DNA from: Paenibacillus sp. OK003
GTDB taxonomy: Bacteria > Bacillota > Bacilli > Paenibacillales > Paenibacillaceae
DNA length: 64,000 bases
Reading direction: 5' to 3'
Assembly (NCBI RefSeq): GCF_900109515.1
Contig: NZ_FOBD01000017.1
Coordinates: forward strand, 1 to 64,000
This document shows, piece by piece, positions 46,819 to 56,188 of the stretch. The stretch's first letter is position 1. Each line of letters begins with the position of its first letter. The translations under genes were made by a program, and so were the position numbers. The notes below the pieces were generated by a model. That model worked only from the letters and a program-made list of their open reading frames with translations, did no database searches and had not been told where the DNA came from.

Positions 46819-47787
46819 CTATTCACTCATTAACGCAGCCATCAATGCTTTCTGCGCATGCAGTCGGTTCTCCGCCTGATCAAAGATCAGGGAGTTTGGA
46901 CCGTCAATCACTCCAGCACTCACTTCTTCTCCACGGTGAGCTGGCAGGCAATGCAGGAACATATAATCCGGCTTCGCGCCTTTCATCAGTTCCTCATCCA
47001 CCTGATACGCAGCAAATGCTTGTTCACGAATCTTCTGTTCTTCTTCAAAACCCATGCTCGCCCATACATCCGTATACACGATATCTGCATCTTTCACAGC
47101 TTCCTGTGCACTGTACGTTACAGTCACCTGTGAGCCGCTCTCCTGTGCAATGCTGCGCGCCTGCTCTACGACTGCGCTATCAGGCTCATAGCCTTCCGGA
47201 GTCGCTATTGCAACATGCATACCCATCTTCGCTGCACCAAGCATAAGGGAATGAGCCATGTTATTGCCGTCTCCGACATAAGCCATTTTCAGCCCTTCCA
47301 GCTTTCCTTTGTGCTCCAGCACAGTTTGGAAATCTGCGAGTACTTGGCATGGATGTGCTGCATCGCTCAGGCCGTTAATAACCGGAATATCCGCATGTTG
47401 TGCCAGTTCAGTCACATTATGGTGTCCAAAGGTACGAATCATGATGCCGTCCAGGTAACGGGACAGAACTTTGGCTGTATCATGTGTCGTTTCCCCACGA
47501 CCAAGTTGGATATCGTTTTTGCTCAGGAAGAGCGCGTGTCCGCCCAGTTGGAACATGCCGACTTCAAAGGATACACGCGTACGCGTAGAAGATTTTTCAA
47601 AAATGAGTCCGATCGTTTTGCCTTGCAGTGGCTGATACGGCACACCGTTTTTTTGTTTGCCTTTAATCTCAATCGCAAGATCCAGCAAATAACGGATTTC
47701 CTCCGCTGTATAATCTGTAAATTCAATAAAATCACGGCCTCTAAGATTGACCTTCTGTACCTTTTCCGTCTGTTGCGCTTGTGTCAT
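46819..47787 (-). CDS. argF: Ornithine carbamoyltransferase ArgF
   Basis: A 322-residue enzyme that makes citrulline from ornithine and carbamoyl phosphate. The carbamoyl-phosphate loop EKSSTRTRVSFE, IMIRTFGH, the catalytic-dyad region HPCQVLADFQT, and the ornithine motif FLHCLPAHRG are present. The start at 47787 has AAGGAGG 11 bases upstream. It lies between argD and argG. No carA or carB gene is present in this window, so carbamoyl phosphate must come from elsewhere. Confidence 0.98.
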   Translation of the reverse strand: MTQAQQTEKVQKVNLRGRDFIEFTDYTAEEIRYLLDLAIEIKGKQKNGVPYQPLQGKTIGLIFEKSSTRTRVSFEVGMFQLGGHALFLSKNDIQLGRGETTHDTAKVLSRYLDGIMIRTFGHHNVTELAQHADIPVINGLSDAAHPCQVLADFQTVLEHKGKLEGLKMAYVGDGNNMAHSLMLGAAKMGMHVAIATPEGYEPDSAVVEQARSIAQESGSQVTVTYSAQEAVKDADIVYTDVWASMGFEEEQKIREQAFAAYQVDEELMKGAKPDYMFLHCLPAHRGEEVSAGVIDGPNSLIFDQAENRLHAQKALMAALMSE

Positions 47788-47987
47788 GTTAGTGTTGTCC
47801 TCCTTATTTCCGGTTCCCTGCACCCGCATGGGCAGAAGAGTATAGAAGGTTGAGATCTTGCCATCCGGCTGCTCACTTTCATCTTCCGCTAGTTTACCGC
47901 GCGGCTACAGGGATTCATGATTCATCATTTTGGTTCCGCTTCGAGGCCCGCGAAGGCCCCGAGTCAGAAAGGTTGTATAAAGTCTTA
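47788..47987 (-). other. argD-argF intercistronic region with GC-rich hairpin
   Basis: On the minus strand CTCGGGGCC and GGGCCTCG form a hairpin near 47940-47965 with no T-run. The direct repeat TGAATCATGAATC lies at about 47917-47931; its TGAAT halves resemble arginine-repressor half-sites but in direct, not inverted, order. No gene is seen. Confidence 0.4.
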
Positions 47988-49244
47988 TTAAGCGTTCTTC
48001 GCAGCCACATGCTCTTCAATCAACGTAGCTACCAAGGATACCGCCTCATCGATCTCTTCCTTGCTCACATACAAGTTTGGAAGCAGACGAATGACATTCG
48101 GTCCTGCGGAAACAAAGAGAATGCCTCGTTTCTGACCAGCAAGCACGATGTCGCCTACCGCTTCAGCACATTCGATTCCAACAAGCAGCCCCATACCCCG
48201 AACTTCTTTTACAAACGAATTACCAGCCAAACGCTCCCGCAGAGAGTTCATCAGGTATTCGCCCATTTCAGCTGCACGTTCTGGCAGGTGATCTTCGAGC
48301 ATGGTTTCAATCGTTGCAATGACAACGGAGGAAGCAAGCGGTGTACCGCCAAATGTTGTTGCATGACTGCCTGCAGTAAACGCATCCTTCAGATAACCTT
48401 TACCTAGCATCGCACCTACAGGGAATCCACTACCAATACCTTTGGCTACCGTGAAAATGTCCGGCTCAATACCATAATGCTCATGCGCGAACAGTTTGCC
48501 TGTACGTCCCATTCCGGTCTGTACTTCGTCTACAATCAACAGCAATCCGTGCTCTTCACACAGTTTGCGAACGTGGTGGACAAAATCAGGTTTGACCGGA
48601 TGCACGCCACCCTCGGCTTGCACCATCTCCAGCATAATCGCTGCTGTATTGGGTCCGATTGCAGCTTCTAGAGCCGCTGTGTCATGCAATGGTACGGTTA
48701 CGAATCCGGCTGGCAATGGCAAAAATCCTTCTTTCACCTTATCCTGCCCAGTTGCTGTCAAAGTTGCAAGTGTCCGTCCGTGGAAAGACTGGGCAAATGT
48801 AATAACTTCGTACCGACCTGTGCCTTTTACCTTCTGATGATAGCGACGAGCCAGTTTGATTGCCGCTTCATTCGCTTCTGCACCACTGTTACAAAAGAAT
48901 ACAGCGTCTGCGCACGTATTTGCTGTCAACAAAGCCGCTGCTTTTTCCTGACCGGGAATCTGGAACAGGTTGGATACATGCCACAGCTCATCAATCTGAG
49001 CTTTCAGCTTGGCTCCGACTTTCTCCGGTGCATGGCCCAGACTCGTTACAGCCAACCCACACATGAAATCAAGATACTTATTGCCCTGATCATCCCATAG
49101 CCAGCTGCCTTTACCCTTGACCAGACTGATTGGATAACGTGCATACGTTTGGAAAAGAGAGCTTTCCGTCGTTGCCGCTGCACCTGTTGCTGCTACGCCC
49201 GCTACTGCTGTGCCAGAACCTGGCTGTTCATTGCCTTTTGCCAT
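47988..49244 (-). CDS. argD: Acetylornithine aminotransferase ArgD
   Basis: A 418-residue class III PLP aminotransferase that converts N-acetylglutamate semialdehyde to N-acetylornithine. It has FFCNSGAEANEAAIK, SFHGRTLATL, LLIVDEVQTGMGRTG and the PLP lysine in TVAKGIGSGFPVGA. The first 28 residues are an Ala/Gly/Thr-rich extension (from the start to TTESS) not seen in typical ArgD. AGGAG is 9 bases from the ATG at 49244; a GTG one codon earlier (49247) is the alternative. A palindromic element separates it from argB. Confidence 0.96.
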   Translation of the reverse strand: MAKGNEQPGSGTAVAGVAATGAAATTESSLFQTYARYPISLVKGKGSWLWDDQGNKYLDFMCGLAVTSLGHAPEKVGAKLKAQIDELWHVSNLFQIPGQEKAAALLTANTCADAVFFCNSGAEANEAAIKLARRYHQKVKGTGRYEVITFAQSFHGRTLATLTATGQDKVKEGFLPLPAGFVTVPLHDTAALEAAIGPNTAAIMLEMVQAEGGVHPVKPDFVHHVRKLCEEHGLLLIVDEVQTGMGRTGKLFAHEHYGIEPDIFTVAKGIGSGFPVGAMLGKGYLKDAFTAGSHATTFGGTPLASSVVIATIETMLEDHLPERAAEMGEYLMNSLRERLAGNSFVKEVRGMGLLVGIECAEAVGDIVLAGQKRGILFVSAGPNVIRLLPNLYVSKEEIDEAVSLVATLIEEHVAAKNA

Positions 49245-49296
49245 CACCTATCACTCCTATTGGTTGGTGCAACGGCAATCATATAAGAGCTATAAT

Positions 49297-49529
49297 TTAC
49301 ACTAGACCACTCCGATTGCAGGACCATCTTTTGAACGTACGCATACTCCACTTCGATGACAGAACAACCTTTCGATCGCTGTTATCCCCGGATTTTTTTG
49401 ATTGATCCTTAAAGGGGAAAATCCGGGGATAAAGGCGCACGCTTCGCTTCTTCAGGTTATTTCTGTCCTCTACGTTATGCATTTTTATTCTTCAGATCGG
49501 TTCTGCACCCTACGTTATTGTGTGTGTAA
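49297..49529. repeat. Interspersed palindromic element, enlarged copy B
   Basis: A 233-bp copy in the argB-argD gap. The core arms TTATCCCCGGATTTT and AAAATCCGGGGATAA (49382-49432) pair perfectly. The TTACACTA left end and the TGTGTAA right end remain, but each arm carries about 40 extra bases (near 49335-49370 and 49455-49490). The extra parts repeat arm motifs such as ATTTCTGTCC and GGTTCTGCACC with TACGTTAT, so the arms look duplicated. Confidence 0.85.
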
Positions 49530-49611
49530 TATTAGATTTCTTATATAAAAAAGCGATGCACATATTTTTTTTTACTATAAGACCATGAAGACACTAGCGC
49601 ACTGAGAATAA

Positions 49612-50451
49612 TTATTGCATACGGATAATTCGGGTTCCGATTGTTTCTCCGCCAAGCACACGGCTCAGGATCTGTGGTTCGCTGCCATCTACGATGATGA
49701 CTTCACGCACTTTGCCGTGAATACAAGCGATGGCTGCACGCACCTTTGGAATCATGCCGCCATAGATTTCTCCGGTATGGATCATATCCTCAATCTCCTG
49801 TACAGAGACGGATGGCAGTACTTTTTTCTCGCCGCCTACATTCTTCATAATTCCAGGGACATCAGTCACTACGATCATCCGACTCACTCCGAGATGGGAA
49901 GCTACCGCACCTGCGGCTGTATCCGCGTTGATGTTATAGCGTTGACCGGATGCATCCACACCAACTGGCGCGATAACTGGCATATAGCCCATTCCCACAA
50001 TACCTTGAATAATCTCCGCGTTAACGCCCGTCACGTCACCTACCCAACCGATCTCTGCGTGATTGCTAACCGGTTTCGCTTGGATCAAACCACCGTCCAC
50101 ACCCGACAATCCCAGCGCACGTCCACCGACACTTTGGATTAGACGTACGATCTGTTTGTTAATATTCCCCGCAAGAACCATCTCCACGACGTCCAGCACG
50201 GGTTCCGTTGTTTTGCGCAATCCGTTCACAAACTCGGTCTCAATGCCCAGCTTCGCCAAGTTATCCGAGATCGCAGGACCGCCGCCATGTACGATCACAG
50301 GCTGAGTTCCCTGGGACTGCAAGTCACGCAGATCTGCAAAAAAGGATTCAGGCAACGCCGCCAACGTGCTGCCTCCGCATTTCATTACAAACGTCTGCTT
50401 CTCGGCACCTGCTTCAGTTCCGGTACTCTCATTTTGCAATGTTGAATTCAT
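49612..50451 (-). CDS. argB: Acetylglutamate kinase ArgB
   Basis: A 279-residue amino-acid kinase that phosphorylates N-acetylglutamate. It shows VMKCGGSTLA at the N terminus for ATP phosphate binding, VHGGGPAIS, EMVLAGNINK, and NINADTAAGAVA near the C-terminal half. A short polar N-terminal extension (about 20 residues) comes before the kinase fold. The start at 50451 has AAAGGAG about 7 bases away. It is flanked on both sides by palindromic elements. Confidence 0.97.
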   Translation of the reverse strand: MNSTLQNESTGTEAGAEKQTFVMKCGGSTLAALPESFFADLRDLQSQGTQPVIVHGGGPAISDNLAKLGIETEFVNGLRKTTEPVLDVVEMVLAGNINKQIVRLIQSVGGRALGLSGVDGGLIQAKPVSNHAEIGWVGDVTGVNAEIIQGIVGMGYMPVIAPVGVDASGQRYNINADTAAGAVASHLGVSRMIVVTDVPGIMKNVGGEKKVLPSVSVQEIEDMIHTGEIYGGMIPKVRAAIACIHGKVREVIIVDGSEPQILSRVLGGETIGTRIIRMQ

Positions 50452-50507
50452 GAGGGCACTCCTTTCGTTCAAATATTCTAAAAGGCCTAACACTTAATAA
50501 ATCCAGA

Positions 50508-50664
50508 TTAGACGGGAATAGCCGTTACAAATTCGGATCGTTCTTTCGATCGCTGTTGTCTCCAAGTTTTTTGGATTCCCCTTCTCTAAGGGAAAAACTT
50601 GGAGACAAAGGCGAACGCTACGCTTCTACAGAATCGATTCCGACTTTTTCACTATCCCCGTCAA
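50508..50664. repeat. Interspersed palindromic element, copy C
   Basis: A copy of about 157 bp in the argJ-argB gap. The core arms TTGTCTCCAAGTTTTT (50556-50571) and AAAAACTTGGAGACAA (50593-50608) pair perfectly although several bases differ from copies A, B and D. The ends read TTAGACGGGAATAG and, inverted, TTGACGGGGATAG. Confidence 0.85.
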
Positions 50665-50769
50665 TGATCAAACTCAAAAAGTTTAATCCTTATAGATGTT
50701 CTACATATTTTTGTAAAGCAGCTTTTCAATAATGAAGCTGCTAGATTAACTAAAACTAACCACAAAATA

Positions 50770-52008
50770 TTACGTGCGGTATGCCGCGTTAATTCGTACA
50801 TAGTCGTACGTCAAGTCACAGCCCCAAGCGATGGCTGTTCCGTCGCCGTGGTGCAGATCGACTACGATGCGTACGGTATCCGTCTGCAAGTAGGCCAGCG
50901 CCGCTTCTTCGTCAAATGCGACTGGACGGGATTGTTCAAGTACAGAGATGTCACCCAGACGGATATCCACCGTCTCCGGGTTCACCGGCTGTCCTGCTCG
51001 CCCAACGGCTGCAATAATTCGTCCCCAGTTGGCATCTGCTCCAAACATCGCGGATTTCACCAGGCTGGACCCAATGACGGTCTTTGCAATAGCTTGCGCA
51101 GATTCATCACTTACGGCACCCGTTACCTGTACTTCTACCAGCTTGGTTGCTCCTTCGCCATCGCGCGCAATGGCTTTGGCAAGCACTTCGCACACATAAG
51201 TGAATCCGGCAGCAAAAGCATCCCAATCCGGATGTTCCACGGTCAGTTCTTCGTTGCCTGCCAGACCGCTGGACATTGCTACCAGCATGTCGTTCGTGCT
51301 CGTATCTCCATCCACTGTAATCATGTTAAATGTATGATTGGTCGCCTGGCGAAGCAGGCGTTGCAACGCTTCCGCACCAATGACCGCATCAGAGGTCATA
51401 AAAGCCAGCATCGTCGCCATATTCGGATGAATCATCCCCGATCCCTTGGCGGCACCTGCAATCGTAATCGTTTTGCCGTTCACCTCAACGGAGACGCAGG
51501 CTTCTTTTTTCACCAAATCGGTTGTCAGAATAGCTTGGGAAAAATGCTCCGCTTCTGCTGCTTCCTTGCCCAAACGTGCCGGAAGTGCGGTAATCCCCGA
51601 ATGTACAGCGTCCATCTTCAGTAATTCACCGATAACACCTGTGGAAGCGACAGCAACATCCTCTTCCGCTACACCCAATTCACGTGCAGCTGCGGTACGC
51701 ATGGCGTAGGCATCCTCTTCACCTTGTTGTCCAGTACACGCATTGGCATTTCCGCTGTTCACGATGACTGCCTGAAGGCGTCCATTGCTCAAGCTCTCAC
51801 GTGTGACTTTCAGAGGTGCGGCCTGGAACACGTTTGTTGTATACACCGCAGCTGCAGTTGCCGGCACGTCACAGCGGATCGCTCCGATGTCGTTACGAGA
51901 CGTTTTTTTCAATCCGCAGTGCAGTCCACCAGCAGTGAACCCGTGCGGGGTTACAATCGTTCCGTTCTCAACTATAGTAAAAGCCTTTTGCTCCACATTT
52001 GTTCCCAT
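50770..52008 (-). CDS. argJ: Glutamate N-acetyltransferase / ornithine acetyltransferase ArgJ
   Basis: A 412-residue enzyme that transfers acetyl groups from N-acetylornithine to glutamate and so recycles acetyl through the pathway. It self-cleaves before a threonine; that motif is present as KGSGMIHPNMATMLAF (about 197-212). NSGNANACTG and NTFN-like HTFNMITVDGDTSTND are also seen. CGGGGGA precedes the ATG. With argJ present, an ArgA-type synthase and ArgE are not needed. It is the second gene, 120 bases after argC. Confidence 0.97.
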   Translation of the reverse strand: MGTNVEQKAFTIVENGTIVTPHGFTAGGLHCGLKKTSRNDIGAIRCDVPATAAAVYTTNVFQAAPLKVTRESLSNGRLQAVIVNSGNANACTGQQGEEDAYAMRTAAARELGVAEEDVAVASTGVIGELLKMDAVHSGITALPARLGKEAAEAEHFSQAILTTDLVKKEACVSVEVNGKTITIAGAAKGSGMIHPNMATMLAFMTSDAVIGAEALQRLLRQATNHTFNMITVDGDTSTNDMLVAMSSGLAGNEELTVEHPDWDAFAAGFTYVCEVLAKAIARDGEGATKLVEVQVTGAVSDESAQAIAKTVIGSSLVKSAMFGADANWGRIIAAVGRAGQPVNPETVDIRLGDISVLEQSRPVAFDEEAALAYLQTDTVRIVVDLHHGDGTAIAWGCDLTYDYVRINAAYRT

Positions 52009-52128
52009 ATGTTATCCCCCGTTATGCGTTCGGCTGCATGCCGATTGTCCGCTTGCTTTGCCTGATCCGTCTTCCCCATATGGTTGGTTTTGGAATTGCG
52101 TCTAGGCGCTCTCCCAATGATTCAACCC

Positions 52129-53178
52129 TTATGGATATACCGGCGTCATGTTCAGCCCGAGGTTCTCCTCCCATCCCATCATCAGGTTCATATTTTGAAT
52201 AGCTTGCCCGGATGCACCCTTCACCAGGTTGTCGATGACCGAAATAATCGTCAAACGACCTGTACGAGGGTCAGCCGCAAATCCGATATCACAATAGTTC
52301 GATCCGTACACTTCCTTCGTTGAAGGCCAGATCCCTGGCTCACGTACACGCACAAACGGCCGATTTTCATAATATTTGCGGTACAGATCAACGATTTCAC
52401 GGTCACTGTGTTCACCAGTTAAATTGGCATACATCGTGCTCATGATTCCACGCGTCATTGGCACCAGTTGAGTTGTGAATGTTACTGTCACTGGTGTTCC
52501 AGTGATATCCCCCAGCACTTGCTCGATTTCTGGAATATGCTGATGTTTGTTCAGTTTATATGCTTTGAAATTCTCATTCATCTCTGCATAATGATACGCC
52601 AGAGCTGTTCCCCGCCCCGCACCCGATACGCCGGATTTGGCATCAATGATGATACTGGAAGGGTCAATCCATCCTGCCTCAACAGCTGGAATCAATCCGA
52701 GTAACGTAGCCGTTGGGTAGCAGCCTGGGTTGGAAATAAAGTTTTTACCCTTCACTTCGTCGCCATACACCTCTGCCATGCCGTATACCGCCTGTTCCAG
52801 CAATGAAGCAGATGGTGCCGGATGTTTATACCACTCTTCATACACCGTTCCGTCCTTGAGTCTGAAATCTCCAGACAAATCAATGACCTTAAGACCTGCT
52901 TCAAGCAGGCTCGGAACGAGCTTTGCGCTTACACCAGACGGGGTCGCTGTGAACACCAGATCTGCACGACTTGCGATCTCAGCCGGGTCTACGCCGTCGA
53001 GTGGCCTCTGAATCACGTCCGTCAAATGCGGGAATCCATCTGCGATGGACTCACCACTGCTGGATGAAGAGATTACCGAAGTAATTTCAACCTGCGGATG
53101 ATTCTGAAAAAAACGAATCAGTTCCACCCCGCCGTAGCCGGTGGAACCGACGATTGCCACTTTTAATTTGTTATTCAC
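52129..53178 (-). CDS. argC: N-acetyl-gamma-glutamyl-phosphate reductase ArgC
   Basis: A 349-residue NADPH-dependent reductase. It has GSTGYGGVELIRFF at the N terminus, the catalytic cysteine in SNPGCYPTAT, KSGVSGAGR and HQHIPEIEQ. The GTG at 53178 has GGGGGAG about 7 bases upstream; the frame is open further upstream, but no site supports a longer protein. It is the first gene of the argC-J-B-D-F-G-H operon, behind a clear promoter. Confidence 0.97.
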   Translation of the reverse strand: MNNKLKVAIVGSTGYGGVELIRFFQNHPQVEITSVISSSSSGESIADGFPHLTDVIQRPLDGVDPAEIASRADLVFTATPSGVSAKLVPSLLEAGLKVIDLSGDFRLKDGTVYEEWYKHPAPSASLLEQAVYGMAEVYGDEVKGKNFISNPGCYPTATLLGLIPAVEAGWIDPSSIIIDAKSGVSGAGRGTALAYHYAEMNENFKAYKLNKHQHIPEIEQVLGDITGTPVTVTFTTQLVPMTRGIMSTMYANLTGEHSDREIVDLYRKYYENRPFVRVREPGIWPSTKEVYGSNYCDIGFAADPRTGRLTIISVIDNLVKGASGQAIQNMNLMMGWEENLGLNMTPVYP

Positions 53179-53263
53179 TCTCGCTCCCCCAATCTTGTCG
53201 TATGCGCTACTTATACTGTTCTCCTGCTCCCAATGAGCTTTCATACAGCAATTCCGTCGCTTC

Positions 53264-53281
53264 TATGCATATTTGTGTATT
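53264..53281. promoter_or_regulatory. Candidate arginine repressor (ARG) box
   Basis: The plus strand TATGCATATTTGTGTATT matches 14 of 18 positions of the ARG-box pattern WNTGAATWWWWATTCANW. It lies across the expected argC start site, next to the -10, where AhrC/ArgR would repress. Four mismatches make this tentative. Confidence 0.35.
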
Positions 53282-53310
53282 ATTATACGACTCTAGTTAT
53301 ATAAATACAA
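53282..53310 (-). promoter_or_regulatory. Promoter of the arg operon
   Basis: On the minus strand TTGTAT (53305-53310) and a perfect TATAAT (53282-53287) are 17 bases apart. The predicted leader before argC is about 95 bases. I see no attenuator. Confidence 0.65.
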
Positions 53311-53508
53311 CACTCTATCATCAATTTTACATGGATTCTCATCACTTCCGAACATATCTTTCCAACATCTGCGGACGAACCCGTATACTTCTGCTAAAAT
53401 ACGTATTATAGGAAACATTACAACCAGGGTCTAATTCATAATCAATCTACACGACGAAGGGTTTATGAATGGATTCATGATGGTCATTATGAGACATGGG
53501 GGACTACA

Positions 53509-54957
53509 GTGCATATCGAATCCATTTTACTTGTTGTACTCCTGGGCCTGAATATTATTTTCGCTGCAGCGGTCGTTTTCTTCGAACGAAAGGATGCCAG
53601 TGCATCCTGGGCTTGGCTGCTCGTCTTGAACTTTATTCCGGTGTTCGGGTTTGTACTCTACTTATTAACAGGGCAAAACCTGACGCGCTACCGACTTTTC
53701 CAGTGGAAAGAGCGCAAGAAGCTTGGGCTTGAAGAACGTATTGCTGCCCAGCTTGCACAGCTGCAAGACAATCGAACACCTTTCCGCAATCAAGCGACAG
53801 AGAGTAGTCAGGACATGATCTATATGAATCTGAAGCAAAACGATGCTCTGTTGACAGAAGACAATGCGGTCGAGATTATTACCGACGGAACAGACAAATT
53901 TCAACGTTTGCTCGATGATATCGAGGCAGCGAAAGATCATGTTCACGTGCAATATTACATTTATAGAGGCGACCGACTCGGTAAAAGAATCCGGGATGCA
54001 CTCATCCGTAAAGCGCGCGAAGGTGTCAAAGTTCGTCTGCTGTATGACGCGCTGGGATCACGGCGGGTATCCAAACGCTTTTTCAAAGAGTTGCGCGAAG
54101 CAGGCGGTTTGGTTGAGGTCTTTTTCCCATCCAAATTCAGTCTGATTAACCTGCGTATGAACTACCGAAATCACCGTAAAATCGTCATCATTGATGGCAA
54201 CCTTGGATATACAGGCGGGTTTAATGTAGGGGATGAATATCTCGGCTTGAATTCCAAGTTCGGTTACTGGCGCGATACTCATTTGCGTATTCAGGGTAAT
54301 GCCGTCCATGCTCTTCAGACTCGTTTTCTCCTGGATTGGAATGAAGCGTCCAAGCAGCACGATACCCCATATGTTCCGGCGCATTTCCCTCATATTGAGG
54401 GCACAGGAACAACCGCTATGCAGATTGTATCCAGCGGACCGGATGCAGAGACAGAGCACATCAAGAACAGTTATTTGAAAATGATTAATGGAGCCAAACA
54501 TTCGATTCTGATCCAAACACCTTATTTTATTCCAGATGCCAGTGTATTCGAAGCCATCCGTCTTGCGTGCCTGTCAGGAATTGATGTTCGCATTATGATT
54601 CCAAATAAACCGGATCACGCCTTTGTATACTGGGCTACGCTATCTTATATCGGTGAGTTGTTAAAAGTGGGAGCAACCGTGTTCATCTACGATAACGGCT
54701 TTATTCATGCCAAAACGCTCATTATCGACAGTATGGTCGCATCTGTGGGAACCGCTAATATTGATTACCGCAGCTTCCGATTGAACTTTGAGGTAAATGC
54801 ATTTATGTATGACGAGGCGATTGCAACTGCTCTTGTGCAGACGTTTGAGCATGATCTTCTTGTATCCCGTGAGATGACGCTGGAGGAATACAATAAACGC
54901 AGTGTGAAGATCAAATTTAAAGAAGCGATTTCTCGTCTGCTGTCTCCGATTCTCTAG
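53509..54957 (+). CDS. cls: Cardiolipin synthase (phospholipase D family)
   Basis: A 482-residue membrane enzyme that condenses two phosphatidylglycerols. Two N-terminal helices (about 3-22 and 33-52) are followed by two phospholipase D motifs: HRKIVIIDG with GGFNVGDEY after it (about 222), and HAKTLIIDS with GTANIDYRSF (about 400). The GTG at 53509 has GGGGGA about 6 bases upstream. It stands alone between the arg promoter and a strong terminator. Confidence 0.95.
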   Translation: MHIESILLVVLLGLNIIFAAAVVFFERKDASASWAWLLVLNFIPVFGFVLYLLTGQNLTRYRLFQWKERKKLGLEERIAAQLAQLQDNRTPFRNQATESSQDMIYMNLKQNDALLTEDNAVEIITDGTDKFQRLLDDIEAAKDHVHVQYYIYRGDRLGKRIRDALIRKAREGVKVRLLYDALGSRRVSKRFFKELREAGGLVEVFFPSKFSLINLRMNYRNHRKIVIIDGNLGYTGGFNVGDEYLGLNSKFGYWRDTHLRIQGNAVHALQTRFLLDWNEASKQHDTPYVPAHFPHIEGTGTTAMQIVSSGPDAETEHIKNSYLKMINGAKHSILIQTPYFIPDASVFEAIRLACLSGIDVRIMIPNKPDHAFVYWATLSYIGELLKVGATVFIYDNGFIHAKTLIIDSMVASVGTANIDYRSFRLNFEVNAFMYDEAIATALVQTFEHDLLVSREMTLEEYNKRSVKIKFKEAISRLLSPIL

Positions 54958-55018
54958 ATACAGTAGTTATAGCAGATACAGTAAGTAGTACAGCGATTTT
55001 CGTTCCAAAAGACAAAAC

Positions 55019-55075
55019 AAAAAGCAGGTACTTCCTTTCCAGCTATTTCTGGTGGAGGAGTACCTGCTTTTTTTG
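55019..55075 (+). terminator. Terminator of cls
   Basis: AAAAGCAGGTACT pairs with AGTACCTGCTTTT around TCCTTTCCAG/CTGGTGGAGG, followed by TTTT on the plus strand. Confidence 0.9.
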
Positions 55076-55183
55076 GATTATATATTTACTTTCTTATAAG
55101 TTAAACGAATGACCTCTAGAGTGCTCTCCGTTATCATGTGAATGTGTTAAGTTTGATTTATAGAGTGCCCTACTCGCTGTACC

Positions 55184-56089
55184 TTACAATTCCCCACGCT
55201 TAAAGCCTTCGCCCAGTACTTCATGCGCATTGCTAATAATGACAAAAGCCCCCGGGTCCACGGACCGGATCAACGCTTTCAGTCTCGGCACCTCATTCTG
55301 TCCGACGACCACCATCAGTACGGTTCGCTGATCGTCGGTGTAGCCACCTTTTGCCTCCAGCTTCGTCAGTCCGCGATCCAGATCATCCAGTATCACCTTC
55401 GTAATCGGTTCGGTCTGGTTGGAAATAATATAAGCAACCTTCGAGTTACCAAGCCCCATCTCCACGGCATCAATGACTTTTCCGGTAACGTATAACCCGA
55501 TCAGAGCAAAGAGCGACTGCTCCAATGACAATACAAAGGCAGCCATTATAATGACCGTAGCATCCATCATCACAACGCAAAGGGAATAACTCAGCCCACT
55601 GTATTTTTGTACGATCCTGGCCAGAATGCTCATGCCACCCGTTGAACCTCTACCCCGATATACGATTCCGATCCCGAGACCAACCCCAATTCCGCCATAG
55701 AGTGAACCGAGAAGTGGATTCGTTGTTGGAATGGCCCAGTCTTTCGTGAGGTATACAAACAGTGGCAGTACAACGCTGCCGAGTACAGAACGTATACCAT
55801 ACTGCTTGCCAATCAGGAGAAAACCCGCGATCAGAAGCGGAATATTAATAGCCCACTGGGTGTATGCCGGCTCAAGTCCCAGCCAATGTTTGCCCAATAT
55901 TGATAGCCCGGACACCCCACCTGAAGCAATCTGGTTCGGTAGTAAAAATAAATTAAAGGCCACGGCAATCAAAAACGAACCTAAAATAATGGATACGGTA
56001 TCTACAACGTTTCTCCATGGGCCGTTCAGGGGAATGAGCGTGGTTAACCTCTTCTTGCGGTTATTGTGTAACGGTTGTTGCTGTTGCAT
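55184..56089 (-). CDS. yvjA: YitT-family membrane protein YvjA (DUF161/DUF2179)
   Basis: A 301-residue protein with about five membrane helices (35-215) and a cytoplasmic DUF2179 domain (about 220-295: KVAYIISNQ, DRGLTKLEAKGGYT, RTVLMVVV). The motif ASGGVSGLSIL and GRGSTGGMSILA are typical of YitT proteins. AAAGGAGAG precedes the ATG. Its place directly after prfB is as in Bacillus (secA-prfB-yvjA). Function is not established. Confidence 0.88.
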   Translation of the reverse strand: MQQQQPLHNNRKKRLTTLIPLNGPWRNVVDTVSIILGSFLIAVAFNLFLLPNQIASGGVSGLSILGKHWLGLEPAYTQWAINIPLLIAGFLLIGKQYGIRSVLGSVVLPLFVYLTKDWAIPTTNPLLGSLYGGIGVGLGIGIVYRGRGSTGGMSILARIVQKYSGLSYSLCVVMMDATVIIMAAFVLSLEQSLFALIGLYVTGKVIDAVEMGLGNSKVAYIISNQTEPITKVILDDLDRGLTKLEAKGGYTDDQRTVLMVVVGQNEVPRLKALIRSVDPGAFVIISNAHEVLGEGFKRGEL

Positions 56090-56122
56090 GTCATCTTGCT
56101 CTCCTTTTTTGTATATATGCTC

Positions 56123-56188
56123 AAAAAAAAGCCCCTGTATACACCCAGCATACGCCTACTCGTATCGGGTCTATACAGGAACTTTTGA
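56123..56188 (-). terminator. Terminator of prfB
   Basis: CCTGTATA pairs with TATACAGG over an inner GACCC/GGGT and TACG/CGTA hairpin; TTTTTTTT follows on the minus strand. Confidence 0.8.
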
